Positions 1-9,013 of a stretch of DNA of 64,000 nucleotides are shown here, piece by piece; the stretch's first letter is position 1, and every line of letters begins with the position of its first letter. The notes under the pieces are model-generated. The model was not told where the DNA came from and did no database searches. It was given only the letters and a program-made list of their open reading frames with translations. The stretch is from positions 124,001-188,000 of the forward strand of contig NZ_JAAEDL010000008.1 of NCBI RefSeq assembly GCF_018129005.1. Reading direction: 5' to 3'. The stretch is from Neoroseomonas eburnea (lineage in GTDB: Bacteria > Pseudomonadota > Alphaproteobacteria > Acetobacterales > Acetobacteraceae). The translations under genes were made by a program, and so were the position numbers.

Positions 1-141
1 CCTGACGCGGCGGGCGATCCTGCCGTCGCCGGCCGGCGATACGGGATCATGCGCCGCGAAGCGGAGCCCTTCTCGGCGAGGCTGCCGCACGGACGCGCGC
101 AGATTCGTCCTTGGACACCGCAGCCGAGAGGGAGCACCGAG

Positions 142-861
142 ATGGCAGAGCGCGAACCGAAGGTCCTCACCTTCGATATCGTCGGCACGATCATCGACTT
201 CGAGACCGGGCTGCTCGCCTATCTCCGCCGCACCTGCGGGGAGGCCGCGGCGAAGCTGGCGGACGGCGCCATCCTCGACGCCTACCGCGCCGCCCGCGGC
301 ACGAAAGGGGCCTCGCGCTTCCCCGACGATCTCGAGCGCGTCTATGAAGCGATCGCCCCGCAACTCGGCCTGCCCCGGGATCCAGCCATCGCCAGGGGCT
401 TCGCCCAGAGCGCGCGCGACTGGCCGCCCTTTGCCGATTCCGTGGATGCGCTGCGCCGCCTTGGCCGCCGCTACAAGCTGGTGGCGATGACGAATGCGGC
501 GCGCTGGGCGCTCGACCTGATGGCGCCGCGCCTCGGCAACCCGTTCCACGACACGGTCACGGTGGACGAGGCATTGTGCGAGAAGCCGGACCCCCAGTAT
601 TTCGCCTTCACGCGCGGCCGTCTCAGCCGAGACGGCTACGCGCAGCGCGACATCCTGCATGTCGCGCAGAGCCAGTACCACGACATCGGCGTGGCCAAGG
701 CGCTCGGCTACACGGTGTGCTGGATCGAACGCCGCAAGGGCCTGGCGGGCTCGGGCGGCACTATCACCGCCGCGCGGCAGACGGAACCGGACTACCATCT
801 CGCGAACCTCGCCGAGCTTGCGGAGCTTGCTGAAGCGGGCGGCCTCCTGATGCGGACCTGA
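142..861 (+). CDS. HAD-superfamily hydrolase, haloacid dehalogenase type II-like
   Basis: A 239-residue HAD hydrolase of the L-2-haloacid dehalogenase-like branch. The nucleophile motif is FDIVGT with Asp12. Motif II is MTN (Thr117-Asn118), motif III is Lys148 in EKPDP, and the last motif is SQYHDIGVAKALG (Asp181). The family displaces halide or hydrolyses phosphate through an aspartyl intermediate; the substrate cannot be told from sequence. I chose the ATG at 142 because homology starts immediately after it; the open frame back to 49 has no HAD content. It is the first gene in the window and reads toward the amidase, about 385 bases downstream, so joint transcription is unproven. Confidence 0.85.
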   Translation: MAEREPKVLTFDIVGTIIDFETGLLAYLRRTCGEAAAKLADGAILDAYRAARGTKGASRFPDDLERVYEAIAPQLGLPRDPAIARGFAQSARDWPPFADSVDALRRLGRRYKLVAMTNAARWALDLMAPRLGNPFHDTVTVDEALCEKPDPQYFAFTRGRLSRDGYAQRDILHVAQSQYHDIGVAKALGYTVCWIERRKGLAGSGGTITAARQTEPDYHLANLAELAELAEAGGLLMRT

Positions 862-1246
862 CGCTTCCGGTTGTTCATCCATGGCATCCGGTGGTGCCGC
901 GGGGTGTTCGCCGTCGAATGCCCCGGGGCAGAGGAAGCGCGGCGCCCGCGGCCCGTCCGGTCGGCGAGGCGGCGCGGGCCACCGCCGGACCTGCATCCGG
1001 CATCTCGCTGCACGGTCGGGCGTCTGCGGCCGCCGTGCTTGCATCGTGCCGGGCCGGCATAGCTCGACGCGACGCGTGGCGCCTCCGCCGATCGAAGACT
1101 CCGCCGATCGAAGACGAGGCGGCGCGGCGGGTGGGCATCATCGCGCCGGCGCGCCAGCATGGGTGCGATGCGTCCGCCATTGGCCCCGGATTTGCGTGAT
1201 CGGCGAGAGCGATCCGAAGATGGCAGGAAGGAGCAGGGGCTGGACC
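862..1246. other. Intergenic gap without a recognisable gene
   Basis: This 385-base stretch lies between the HAD hydrolase and the amidase. Open frames on both strands cross it, but none encodes a recognisable domain and they look like GC-driven frames. It contains two near-identical copies of GCCGATCGAAGACT/G (about 1087-1116), a short tandem duplication. The amidase promoter probably lies here but I cannot place it. Confidence 0.5.
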
Positions 1247-2665
1247 ATGGACATCGATGAGATCGGCTATCTCGGCGTCAGGGACCTCGGTGCGCTGTAC
1301 CGGGCACGGCAGCTCTCGCCGGTGGAAGTGGCCAAGGCGGTGCTCGACCGCATCGAGAGGGTGGAGCCCAGGGTGAACGCCATGATGCGCCTGACCCCGG
1401 AGCAGGCGATGGCGGCGGCCAGGCGGTCCGAGGCGGTGTTCATGCAGAGAGGAACGCCGCGGCTGCTGGAGGGCATTCCCGTCACCATCAAGGACCTGCA
1501 GCACACCAAGGGCGTGCAGACGGATTTCGGCACGGCGGTCCTGCAGGGAACCATCCCGGATGTGGATGCGCCCTGCGTCAGCCGGCTGCTCGATGCCGGC
1601 GGGATGATGATGGGCAAGACGACCTCGGCCGGCGAGTGGGGCTGGAAGGGCGTCAGCCAGGCGCCGATCTCCGGCATCACGCACAATCCCTGGGGCAAGG
1701 GGCTGAATGCGGGGGCTTCCTCCTCCGGCGCCGGCGTCGCAGCCGCTTGCGGCTACGGGCCGCTGCACCAGGGTGGCGACGGGGCGGGGTCGATCCGCAT
1801 GCCTGCGCATTTCTCGGGCGTCTATGGGCTGAAGCCCACGCATGGTCGCGTGCCGAACTGGCCGATGTCGAACAATGATCTTGCGACCCATATCGGGCCG
1901 CTTGCGCGCACGGTGGAGGATGCCGCGCTGATGACCCAGGCGATGGCCGGGCCGCATGTCTGGGACTACACGTCCCTGGAGACGCCGCCACAGGACTATG
2001 CTGGCCAGCTCAAGGCGGCGAGCATGAAGGGCAAGCGGATCGGCTTCACGCGCGACCTGGGCCATGCGCGCGTCGATCCCGAGGTGGCCGACGTCGTGGC
2101 CCGCGCGGTGGAGGCCTTCGAGGAGATGGGTGCGCATGTCGAGGAGGTGACACCCGCCTGGGGACCGCGCGGACCGGAACTCGCGCGCTTCTTCTGGCCG
2201 GCGACCTTCAGCGGGCGGATCGACAGCCTGCCGGAGTTCGAGAGCCGGATGGATCCCGGATTTGTCGCCATGATCAGATATGCTTCCGGCTTCACCGCCC
2301 CGCAGTTCATGCAGATGCGCCTGCGTCGCTTCGACTACGTCCAGCAGATCCACGACTTCATGGAGGGCTACGACTTCCTGCTCTCCCCTGCCGTGAGCGT
2401 CGCCGCCTTCCCTGCCGACCGGCTGCAGCCGGAACACTGGCCGCAGCATGAGTGGGACTGGCTGATGTGGGCGGAATTCTCCTACCCCTTCAATTGGTCC
2501 GGCAGCCCGGCGGCGAGCATCCCCTGCGGCTTCACGCCCGCCGGCCTGCCGGTCGGGCTGCAGATCGTCGGCCGGCGCTTCGACGACCTCGGCGTGCTGC
2601 AGGCCTCCGCCGCCTTCGAGGAAGCCCGGCCCTGGGTCCAGCACAGGCCACCCCTCGCGCAGTAG
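1247..2665 (+). CDS. Amidase signature family hydrolase
   Basis: A 472-residue amidase signature enzyme, hydrolysing a carboxamide (or a related C-N bond) to acid and ammonia or amine. All three catalytic residues are visible: Lys82 in TIKD, the cis-Ser Ser159 in GASSSGAG, and the nucleophile Ser182 in GAGSIRMPA. The glycine-rich segment deviates from the usual GGSSGGS and GTDTGGS, so it is a divergent member. Aryl-malonamide, indoleacetamide or generic amidase is possible. ATG 1247 follows a purine-rich AGGAAGGAG stretch; ATG 1220 in the same frame is an alternative. The peptide-type binding protein begins 32 bases downstream, suggesting that an imported amide or peptide is the substrate. 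Confidence 0.9.
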   Translation: MDIDEIGYLGVRDLGALYRARQLSPVEVAKAVLDRIERVEPRVNAMMRLTPEQAMAAARRSEAVFMQRGTPRLLEGIPVTIKDLQHTKGVQTDFGTAVLQGTIPDVDAPCVSRLLDAGGMMMGKTTSAGEWGWKGVSQAPISGITHNPWGKGLNAGASSSGAGVAAACGYGPLHQGGDGAGSIRMPAHFSGVYGLKPTHGRVPNWPMSNNDLATHIGPLARTVEDAALMTQAMAGPHVWDYTSLETPPQDYAGQLKAASMKGKRIGFTRDLGHARVDPEVADVVARAVEAFEEMGAHVEEVTPAWGPRGPELARFFWPATFSGRIDSLPEFESRMDPGFVAMIRYASGFTAPQFMQMRLRRFDYVQQIHDFMEGYDFLLSPAVSVAAFPADRLQPEHWPQHEWDWLMWAEFSYPFNWSGSPAASIPCGFTPAGLPVGLQIVGRRFDDLGVLQASAAFEEARPWVQHRPPLAQ

Positions 2666-2697
2666 CTCAACCCCATCATCCACGGAGAGTGTGTGCC

Positions 2698-4275
2698 ATG
2701 AAGCGTCGTGACTTCCTTGCCACCGCAGCGGCCGGCGCCGCATCGCTCTCCGTCCCGGCGGGTGCGCAGCAGCGCAAGGTGGTGCGGTTCGTGCCGCAGG
2801 CCGATCTTGCGCTGCTCGATCCGGTCTTCACCACCGGGCTCGTCACCCGCAACCACGGCTTCCTGGTCTTCGACCAGCTGTATGGCCTCGATGACGACTT
2901 CATGCCGCAACCGCAGATGGTCGAGGGCCACGTCATCGAGAATGACGGCAGGACCTGGAAACTGACGCTGCGGGACGGCCTGCGCTTCCATGACGGCACG
3001 CCCGTGCTGGCCCGCGACGCGGTCGCCTCGATCAGCCGCTGGATGCAGACCGACGCCTTCGGCCAGACGCTGCGCGCCGCGACCGAGGACCTCTCCGCCC
3101 CCTCGGACAAGGTGATCCAGTTCCGGCTGAAGAAGCCCTTTCCGCTGCTGCCCGCAGCACTCGCCAAGCCTTCCGCCTTCTGCCCGGTGATGCCGGAGCG
3201 CCTCGCCTCGACGCCGGTGAATGTGCAGGTGACGGAGATGGTCGGCTCCGGCCCGTTCCGCTACATCGCCGCCGAGCGCGTCGCCGGCTCGCGCAACGTT
3301 TATGAGAAGTTCGCGGGCTATGTGCCGCGCTCCTCGGGCACGCCCTCCTTCGCCGCGGGACCGAAGCTCGTGCACATCGACCGCGTCGAATGGGTGACGC
3401 TGCCCGATGCTGCCACCGCCGCCGCCGCATTGCAGGCGGGCGAGGTGGATTGGTGGGAACAGCCCCAGCCCGACCTGCTGCCGCTGCTGCGCCGCCACCG
3501 CGACATCCGCGTCGAGGCGAAGGAACGCGGCGGGCTGATGGGCATGATCCGCTTCAACCACCTGGTCCCGCCCTTCGACAATGCGGCGATCCGCCGTGCC
3601 TTCCTCGCCGGCGTCCACCAGACCGAATACATGCAGGCGGTGATGGGGGAGGAGCGGTCGCTGTGGAACGACCGCTGCGGCTTCTTCCTGCCGGGCAGCC
3701 CGGTTGCGACCGATGCCGGGCTGGAAGTGATGACCGGGCCGCGCAGCCTCGACAAGGTGAAGCGCGATCTGGAGGCCGCTGGCTACAGTGGCGAGCGGGT
3801 CGTCTTCGTCGTGCCGACCGACCTGCCATCCCTGAATGCGATGAGCCAGCTCGCGGCCGACATGTTCCGCAAGGTGGGCATCAACCTCGACTACCAGGCG
3901 CTCGACTGGGGCACGGTGCTGCCGCGGCTGAACAACCGGGAAGGGCTGGACCGAGGCGGCTGGTCCGTCTGGTGCAACTACATCCCCGGCATCATCGCAA
4001 CCTCGCCGGCGACGCAATCCTATGTGCGCGGGCTCGGGCGCAGCGGGCCATTCGGCTGGCCGACCTCGGCGCGCATCGAGGCGCTGCGCGATGAGTTCAT
4101 GGATGCCGCGACGCTTCCCGACCAGCAGCGTATCGCCCGCGACATCCAGATCCAGGCCTGGCAGGACGTGCCCTACATCCCGACCGGGGCGTGGATGCAG
4201 CCCTTCGCGTTCCGCAGGAACATCACCGGCATGCTCAACGGCTTCCCGCTGTTCCATAACATCCGCAAGGGGTGA
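2698..4275 (+). CDS. ABC transporter substrate-binding protein, family 5 (peptide/nickel type)
   Basis: A 525-residue periplasmic solute-binding protein of the SBP_bac_5 (DppA/OppA) family. The start MKRRDFLATAAAG is a twin-arginine signal (RRDFL), with a hydrophobic stretch and an AQQ cleavage region near residue 25. The mature part has the usual family layout, including the YxPxxWxxxxxxDGxx-like region DGRTWKLTLRDGLRFHDGT near residue 85 and a C-terminal DIQIQAWQDVPYIPTGAWMQP segment. ATG 2698 is preceded by CGGAGAG and the signal peptide fixes this start. No permease or ATPase genes follow, so it is an orphan binding protein that must use transport subunits encoded elsewhere. Its neighbour upstream is an amidase. 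Confidence 0.9.
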   Translation: MKRRDFLATAAAGAASLSVPAGAQQRKVVRFVPQADLALLDPVFTTGLVTRNHGFLVFDQLYGLDDDFMPQPQMVEGHVIENDGRTWKLTLRDGLRFHDGTPVLARDAVASISRWMQTDAFGQTLRAATEDLSAPSDKVIQFRLKKPFPLLPAALAKPSAFCPVMPERLASTPVNVQVTEMVGSGPFRYIAAERVAGSRNVYEKFAGYVPRSSGTPSFAAGPKLVHIDRVEWVTLPDAATAAAALQAGEVDWWEQPQPDLLPLLRRHRDIRVEAKERGGLMGMIRFNHLVPPFDNAAIRRAFLAGVHQTEYMQAVMGEERSLWNDRCGFFLPGSPVATDAGLEVMTGPRSLDKVKRDLEAAGYSGERVVFVVPTDLPSLNAMSQLAADMFRKVGINLDYQALDWGTVLPRLNNREGLDRGGWSVWCNYIPGIIATSPATQSYVRGLGRSGPFGWPTSARIEALRDEFMDAATLPDQQRIARDIQIQAWQDVPYIPTGAWMQPFAFRRNITGMLNGFPLFHNIRKG

Positions 4276-4744
4276 GGCGGGGCGCCCCCCCCCACGCGAT
4301 GCGCAGGCGATCCTTGCGGGCATCCTGTTGCCGAGCGGGGGCTGACCGCTCTGCGGTCCATGTTCACCCCCGCCAGCGCAACGGCCATCGAGACCGCGCC
4401 GGCCGGCCGGATCCGCGCATGGGGTACGCCGGCCCTGCGCGGGAGGTTGGGATGCTCGTGATCCTGACGCTGCAGGATCTGAGCGCGGCGGCGCGCCTTG
4501 CCGACCGTCCGAGGGTGCTGACCGGGGTCTCCAGGTTGGCGATCGGCCACCGGAGATGGTGCTGACCGGGACGATGCCGACGGAAATCCGTCGCGTGCAG
4601 TCGGCCGTCGATCCCTTGTCCCCGCCGGTCTTGGCGCGGGAGGGCGCCTGTCGCCGCCTGGGCGATCCGCGTCATGCTCCATCGACCGGGCGAAGGCGCC
4701 GGTGGTGCGCTCCGCCATCGCAGGCCAGCCTCCGGGACCGGTTC
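4276..4744. other. Intergenic region between convergent genes
   Basis: These 469 bases separate the rightward binding-protein gene and the leftward TetR gene. Only low-complexity shadow frames cross it and none has a recognisable domain. A run of nine C sits at 4285-4293, just after the stop codon. No clear terminator hairpin was seen. Confidence 0.5.
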
Positions 4745-5407
4745 TCAGCCGTCCAGCGGCCTCGCGCGCTTCTCGGCGTATTCTCCGACATAGAGACGGA
4801 GATAGGCGAGCCGCGCGCGCAGCGCCTCGGCCGCCATCCTGGGTTCCACGGCGCCGCTGCGTGCGAAGGAGAGCGCCCAGATCGCGTCCGAGATCGTCAC
4901 CGAGACGTCGAAGGCGTCCTCCAGCACGCGGCTCTCGGCAACGATGAAATGCTGGACCAGCTTGCGGTAGTAGAGACTGCCGATGCGCCGGTTGGTCGCG
5001 AGGTCCGCCGCACGGATTTCCCATCCGCCCTGCGTCCCGAGGAACAGCCGCATGGCGACGGGATGCGCATGGTAGAAGCGCAGCGAGAGATCGGCGTGGA
5101 AGGCGCAAAGATCGCTCCAGTGCGTCAGCCGGTCATGGTCGATCCTGCGCGCCGCCAGCACCTCGAAAGCCGCATGATAGCGCCGGGCCAGTTCCATCAG
5201 CAGGGACTGGCTGGTCGGGAAGTAGTGGTAGAGCGAGGCAGGCGGCAGCTGTGCCTGCTGCGCGACCTCCTGCAGGCTGAGTTCGATGGCGTCCTGCCGC
5301 TGGATCACCTGATCCGCGGCATCCAGGATCTTCTCGATCCTCTGCCTGCCCCGCGCCTGGCGTTGCGGGCCTGGTTTCTTCGGCATGTCCTGCGGACCCT
5401 CGCTCAT
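4745..5407 (-). CDS. TetR family transcriptional regulator
   Basis: A 220-residue TetR-type repressor. The N-terminal HTH is at about residues 25-70 (EVAQQAQLPPASLYHYFPTS), the classical pattern in which the recognition helix ends in LYHYFPT. The remainder is an all-helical ligand domain with no recognisable ligand. It is the last gene of a leftward set: amidohydrolase, aminotransferase, then this regulator with an 80-base gap. It probably controls that set in response to an amine-type compound; this is inferred only from position. Met8 is an alternative start. Confidence 0.88.
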   Translation of the reverse strand: MSEGPQDMPKKPGPQRQARGRQRIEKILDAADQVIQRQDAIELSLQEVAQQAQLPPASLYHYFPTSQSLLMELARRYHAAFEVLAARRIDHDRLTHWSDLCAFHADLSLRFYHAHPVAMRLFLGTQGGWEIRAADLATNRRIGSLYYRKLVQHFIVAESRVLEDAFDVSVTISDAIWALSFARSGAVEPRMAAEALRARLAYLRLYVGEYAEKRARPLDG

Positions 5408-5486
5408 GCTTCAGGGCCCCTCATGCCCGTCGCGCAGGCGGGCTTCCGAGCGGCGCCGATCCTGCACGCCGGTGAATCCGGACGCA

Positions 5487-6401
5487 TCAGTCGTGATAGG
5501 CCACCGGCGTACAGAACGCGTCGTACTCGTGGCGTTGCCAGTAGAGGTCGTGGATGCGCATGGTGAGCTTTCCCGGCTTGCCGTCGCCGACCGGACGGCC
5601 CTCGTACCAGGTGACGGGTGTGATGCCGCCGGCGGTGGTGCTGGTGAAGATCTCGTCGGCCGCCGCCACCTCCTCGGCACGTACCGGACGCACCTCGCAG
5701 CGCAGTTGCAGGTCGGCGGCGATCTCCATGACGGTGCGCCGCGTTATGCCTTCGAACAGGCCGCGGTTCGGGGTGGCGAGCGCGCCGTCCTTGACGACGA
5801 AGATGTTGAAGCCCGGCCCTTCGGTCACGGTGCCGTCCGCCAGCGGCAGGACGGTCACCGCGGCGTCGCGGTCGTAGGCCTCGAAGAGGCTCATGGTCAG
5901 GTCGAGCCAGTGAAAGTTCTTGATCCGCTGGTCGAGCGATTCCGGCGGGATGCGCTGGGTCTTCGACAGGATCATGCGGAAGCCGTCGCGCCGCTGTTCC
6001 TCGTTGGCGATCCAGAGAAAGGGCTGGGCATAGACGTAGAGCCGGTTGCGGCAGAGCCGCGGATCGCGCGTGCCGGGCGGCTGAACGCCGCGCGAGCATA
6101 TCACCATCACGAATGCGTCGCGCTGCCGGGTGCGACGGACGCATTCCATCAGGATGCCGCGCAATTCCTCATCCGTGTGGGGCAGCGACATGCGCAGCCC
6201 CGCGATGGAGGCGCGGAAGCGGTCGATATGGTCCTGCAGGCGGAAGAAGCGACCCTTCCAGACATGCAGCGCGTCATAGGTGACATCGGAGCGCAGGAAG
6301 CCGCGATCGACGATCGGGACGGCGGCCTCGGCGAGCGGCATGTAGCGCCCGTCCATGTAGGCGACGCCCTTGACGGCGGCCAGTTCGTCGATCGCGTTCA
6401 T
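5487..6401 (-). CDS. Class IV PLP-dependent aminotransferase (BCAT / D-amino-acid / R-amine transaminase fold)
   Basis: A 304-residue fold-type IV aminotransferase. The PLP lysine is Lys161 in QRIKNFHWLDL. Glu194 in TVTEGPGFNIFVV contacts the pyridine nitrogen, and FEGITRRTVMEIA is the phosphate-cup loop. Length suits BCAT, D-amino-acid aminotransferase or R-selective amine transaminase; which one cannot be settled here. Its ATG overlaps the stop of the upstream amidohydrolase gene by four bases (ATGA), so the two are translationally coupled. Pairing with a deacetylase-fold amidohydrolase suggests that the freed amine is its amino donor or substrate. Confidence 0.88.
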   Translation of the reverse strand: MNAIDELAAVKGVAYMDGRYMPLAEAAVPIVDRGFLRSDVTYDALHVWKGRFFRLQDHIDRFRASIAGLRMSLPHTDEELRGILMECVRRTRQRDAFVMVICSRGVQPPGTRDPRLCRNRLYVYAQPFLWIANEEQRRDGFRMILSKTQRIPPESLDQRIKNFHWLDLTMSLFEAYDRDAAVTVLPLADGTVTEGPGFNIFVVKDGALATPNRGLFEGITRRTVMEIAADLQLRCEVRPVRAEEVAAADEIFTSTTAGGITPVTWYEGRPVGDGKPGKLTMRIHDLYWQRHEYDAFCTPVAYHD

Positions 6402-7435
6402 GCCGTTGCCTCCCTGCCCTCGAAGCCGGCAAGCGTGCCGGCGACGCAGCGCGCGATGGTGTCCATGTTGTAGCCGCCTTCCTGCGCGAGCACCGTGGGC
6501 AGGCCGAGCGCGGCGAGCCGCGCGCCGATGCGGCGGAAGCCGTCGTAGGTGACGGCAAGGCCGGCCATCGGGTCGGCCTCATGCGCATCCACGCCGAGGG
6601 AGACGACCAGCGCATCCGCCTCGAAGGCGGCGATCCGTGTGCAGGCGGTCTCGAGCGCCGCGAGGAAGGCATCGTCCCCCGAGCGCGCCGGCAGCGGCAG
6701 GTTCAGGTTGTAGCCGAGGCCGGTTCCCTCACCGCGTTCCTGCGCGTGGCCGGCGAAATGGGGATGGTAGTCGATCGGGTCGCGATGCAGCGAGACGAAG
6801 AGGACATCGTCGCGACGGTAGAAGACGCCCTGCGAGCCGTTGCCGTGATGGACATCCACGTCGATCAGAGCGACACGGCCAAAGCCCTGACGCAGATGCT
6901 GCGCGGCGATCGCGGCGTTGTTCAGGAAGCAGTTGCCGCCGCCCATGTCGGGGAAGGCATGCTGGCCGGAGGGGCGGCACAGCGCATAGACGGCGTGCTC
7001 GCCCTTCAGGACGCGCTCCGCGGCTTCGACCGCGAGATTGGCCGCATCGATCGCCGCCTTCCATGTGTGCTCTCCGATCGGCGCCCAGGCGTCGTGCATG
7101 TGGTAGCCTGCGCGGCCGACGATCGAGGCCGGATAGCCATTGTCCATGCCGCGGACCGGGAAGATGTCGGGGAAGACGTCTTCCGAGGCGCCCTCGATCT
7201 TTCGCCATTCGCCCCAGGCGGTCCTGAGGAAATCGAGGTATTCCGGCGTGTCCACCGCCGCGATCGGCGCCATCCCGTGCCAGGGCGCCTCGAGCAGAGC
7301 GTGACCATCCTGACGCAGCGCCGTGAGGATGTTGTCCGCCCGCGCCGGCAGGTCGCGGTTCCGCACCAGGCATCCATGCCGGAAGGTCTGGCCGGGTCGA
7401 TGCCCGGCGTGGTGCGGGGAGAAAAGGACCTGCAT
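6398..7435 (-). CDS. Histone-deacetylase-fold amidohydrolase (acetylpolyamine amidohydrolase-like)
   Basis: A 345-residue arginase/deacetylase-fold enzyme, close in length to bacterial acetylpolyamine amidohydrolase. Zinc ligands are visible in DVDVHHGNG (Asp and His near 194-196) and in SLGVDAHEADP (Asp283), and the GGYN tyrosine is present. The motif that is normally RPPGHHA reads RPSGQHA, so the first catalytic His is Gln158 while His159 remains; the codon is CAG. ATG 7435 has an AGGA eight bases upstream and begins with the family's usual first beta-strand; ATG 7480 is an in-frame alternative without a ribosome site. It heads a leftward operon with an aminotransferase and a TetR regulator. 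It should remove acetyl or another acyl group from an amine. Confidence 0.88.
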   Translation of the reverse strand: MQVLFSPHHAGHRPGQTFRHGCLVRNRDLPARADNILTALRQDGHALLEAPWHGMAPIAAVDTPEYLDFLRTAWGEWRKIEGASEDVFPDIFPVRGMDNGYPASIVGRAGYHMHDAWAPIGEHTWKAAIDAANLAVEAAERVLKGEHAVYALCRPSGQHAFPDMGGGNCFLNNAAIAAQHLRQGFGRVALIDVDVHHGNGSQGVFYRRDDVLFVSLHRDPIDYHPHFAGHAQERGEGTGLGYNLNLPLPARSGDDAFLAALETACTRIAAFEADALVVSLGVDAHEADPMAGLAVTYDGFRRIGARLAALGLPTVLAQEGGYNMDTIARCVAGTLAGFEGREATA

Positions 7436-7799
7436 GGGCAGCATCCTGATTGGCTCATAGTCGTCAAAATTCGAATTCAATGACGATGACAGGCCGGCAT
7501 CGCGCCATCAACACCATCTGAATTGAAGGAAATTCGAGTTACATCGATGCGGGCATGGGCAAGAGCCAGCCCCCGTTCGCTCGGTCCCGTCCGCGGCGCC
7601 GCAGCCGGATACGAATGCCGCGTCAGACGCCCGGTCGGCGGCGCCAGCCTTGCAGTCACGCCTTCTTCCGCCTCAGCATCGCCTCCTGAGCCGAGCCCGC
7701 AGGCTGAGTCCTGCTGTCGCGCCGCTTGGCAGATGACATGTTGCGCGCCGCCACCGGCAGGGAACCCAAGTCCCGCGCCGGAGGGCGCGCGCCGATGAA
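7436..7799. other. AT-rich upstream region of the amidohydrolase operon
   Basis: This region lies between the ends of two leftward genes and has no recognisable gene. Positions 7467-7540 are conspicuously AT-rich for this genome and carry related elements (TTCGAATTCAA near 7468 and AATTGAAGGAAATTCGA near 7520). They may be the promoter and operator of the amidohydrolase operon. No protein or footprint evidence is available. Confidence 0.35.
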
Positions 7800-8600
7800 T
7801 CACTGGAGCGGTCCCAACTCCACCGGCTCTCCCGGCCAGTAGTGCCCGGCCGGTGTCGGCCGCTCGCCGAAGAGGGATCGGCCAACGCGGACGACGTCCG
7901 CGCCTTCCTCGATCGCCGCTTCGAAGTCACCCGACATGCCCATGGAGAGCTCGGCGATGCCCGGATGATGCGCGCGCGCCCGGTCGCGCAGGGATCGAAG
8001 CAACGCGAAGCAAGGACGGACGCGCGCGAGATCCGGATGAAGGACCGCCAGCGTCATCAGCCCCCGTGGCCTGAGCGAGCGGAACCGTGCCAGCCCGTCG
8101 AGAAACGGCAGGAGATCGGCAGGAGGCAGGCCGTACTTGCTCTGCTCGCCCGAGGTGTTGACCTGCACATAGATATCGAGCGTCCGCCCGGCCGCCCCGA
8201 AGAAGCGGTCGAGCAAGTCCGCCAGCCGCAGGCTGTCGAGCGCATGGAACTCCGACGCGAAGCCGCTGAGGAACCTGGCCTTGTTGGTTTGCAGATGCCC
8301 CACCACGCTCCAACTCACGGGCAGATCGGAAAGAACCGCGTGCTTCGCGACCGCTTCCTGCACCTTGTTCTCGCCGAATGCCGACATTCCCGCCTGATGG
8401 GCCAGGCGCAGGATTTCGGCCGGCACGGTCTTGGTGATCGGCAGCAGGCGAACATCGGCCGGATCACGCCCGACGCGCCGGCAGGCGGCGGCGATGCGGT
8501 CGTTCACCCGCGCCAGCCTCTGCCGCAGCGTGTCGAGGGGATCGTCGCCGAAGCGCAGGCGGATGGCCTCCGCCGCGGTGTCGTGCCGTTCGACCTGCAT
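7800..8600 (-). CDS. YggS/PROSC family PLP homeostasis protein
   Basis: A 266-residue alanine-racemase-N-fold protein of the YggS/PLPBP family, which binds PLP and buffers vitamin B6 without known catalysis. Lys57 in LLPITKTVP is the PLP lysine. The family signature VGHLQTNKAR is intact, as are STNTSGEQSK-like (QVNTSGEQSKYG) and SMGMSGDFEAAIEEGADVVRVG. I chose ATG 8600 because the family starts there; ATG 8624 and 8666 are in frame. YggS is usually near proC or pilT; here it sits between PLP- and FAD-dependent amine enzymes, which may reflect local PLP demand. Confidence 0.93.
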   Translation of the reverse strand: MQVERHDTAAEAIRLRFGDDPLDTLRQRLARVNDRIAAACRRVGRDPADVRLLPITKTVPAEILRLAHQAGMSAFGENKVQEAVAKHAVLSDLPVSWSVVGHLQTNKARFLSGFASEFHALDSLRLADLLDRFFGAAGRTLDIYVQVNTSGEQSKYGLPPADLLPFLDGLARFRSLRPRGLMTLAVLHPDLARVRPCFALLRSLRDRARAHHPGIAELSMGMSGDFEAAIEEGADVVRVGRSLFGERPTPAGHYWPGEPVELGPLQ

Positions 8601-9013
8601 GGCTGGGTTCCGCCGTTCGTCCATCGAATGGGTGCTCCGCAAGGCCGCGCCGGCGGAGTATCGCATCAGCCCGGCCCGGCACCAGGGCCCGCAGGCCGAT
8701 GCCGGAGACGCGCCGCGAGCCGCGTTTCCAAACGGGCTCCCCGCGGGCGGGGGGGGGGCGAGCGAGGCGCGGAGGTCGGCATCACCCGCCTCATGGCAGT
8801 CGCGGCTCTATCACCCTCGACAGCCGCCTGATCGGGCCGGAGAAGGCGCGGCATAGCTTCGGCCGCACCATGTCCGAGCACGGAATCCAAAGCGATGTCC
8901 GATCCCCGGCCGGGCAGGATCCGAAGCGCGCTGCCGCGTCATGCGGGTGGCATCGCCCGCATGTCGGATGGATATGGGCAGGGCCGACGCGGCGTGGCAG
9001 CCTCGGCCTTCAA
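8601..9013. other. Divergent intergenic region
   Basis: This 413-base region lies between the leftward YggS gene and the rightward oxidase gene. No convincing gene was found. A run of ten G (8749-8758) marks it and could be a slippage-prone tract. Promoters for both genes must lie here but no confident boxes were found. Confidence 0.45.

Noticed and set aside
875-4323. Very long antisense frames (over 600 codons) opposite the amidase and binding-protein genes
   Set aside because: They are arginine/glycine/proline-rich, contain no domain and mirror real genes with family motifs; high GC removes stop codons from shadow frames.
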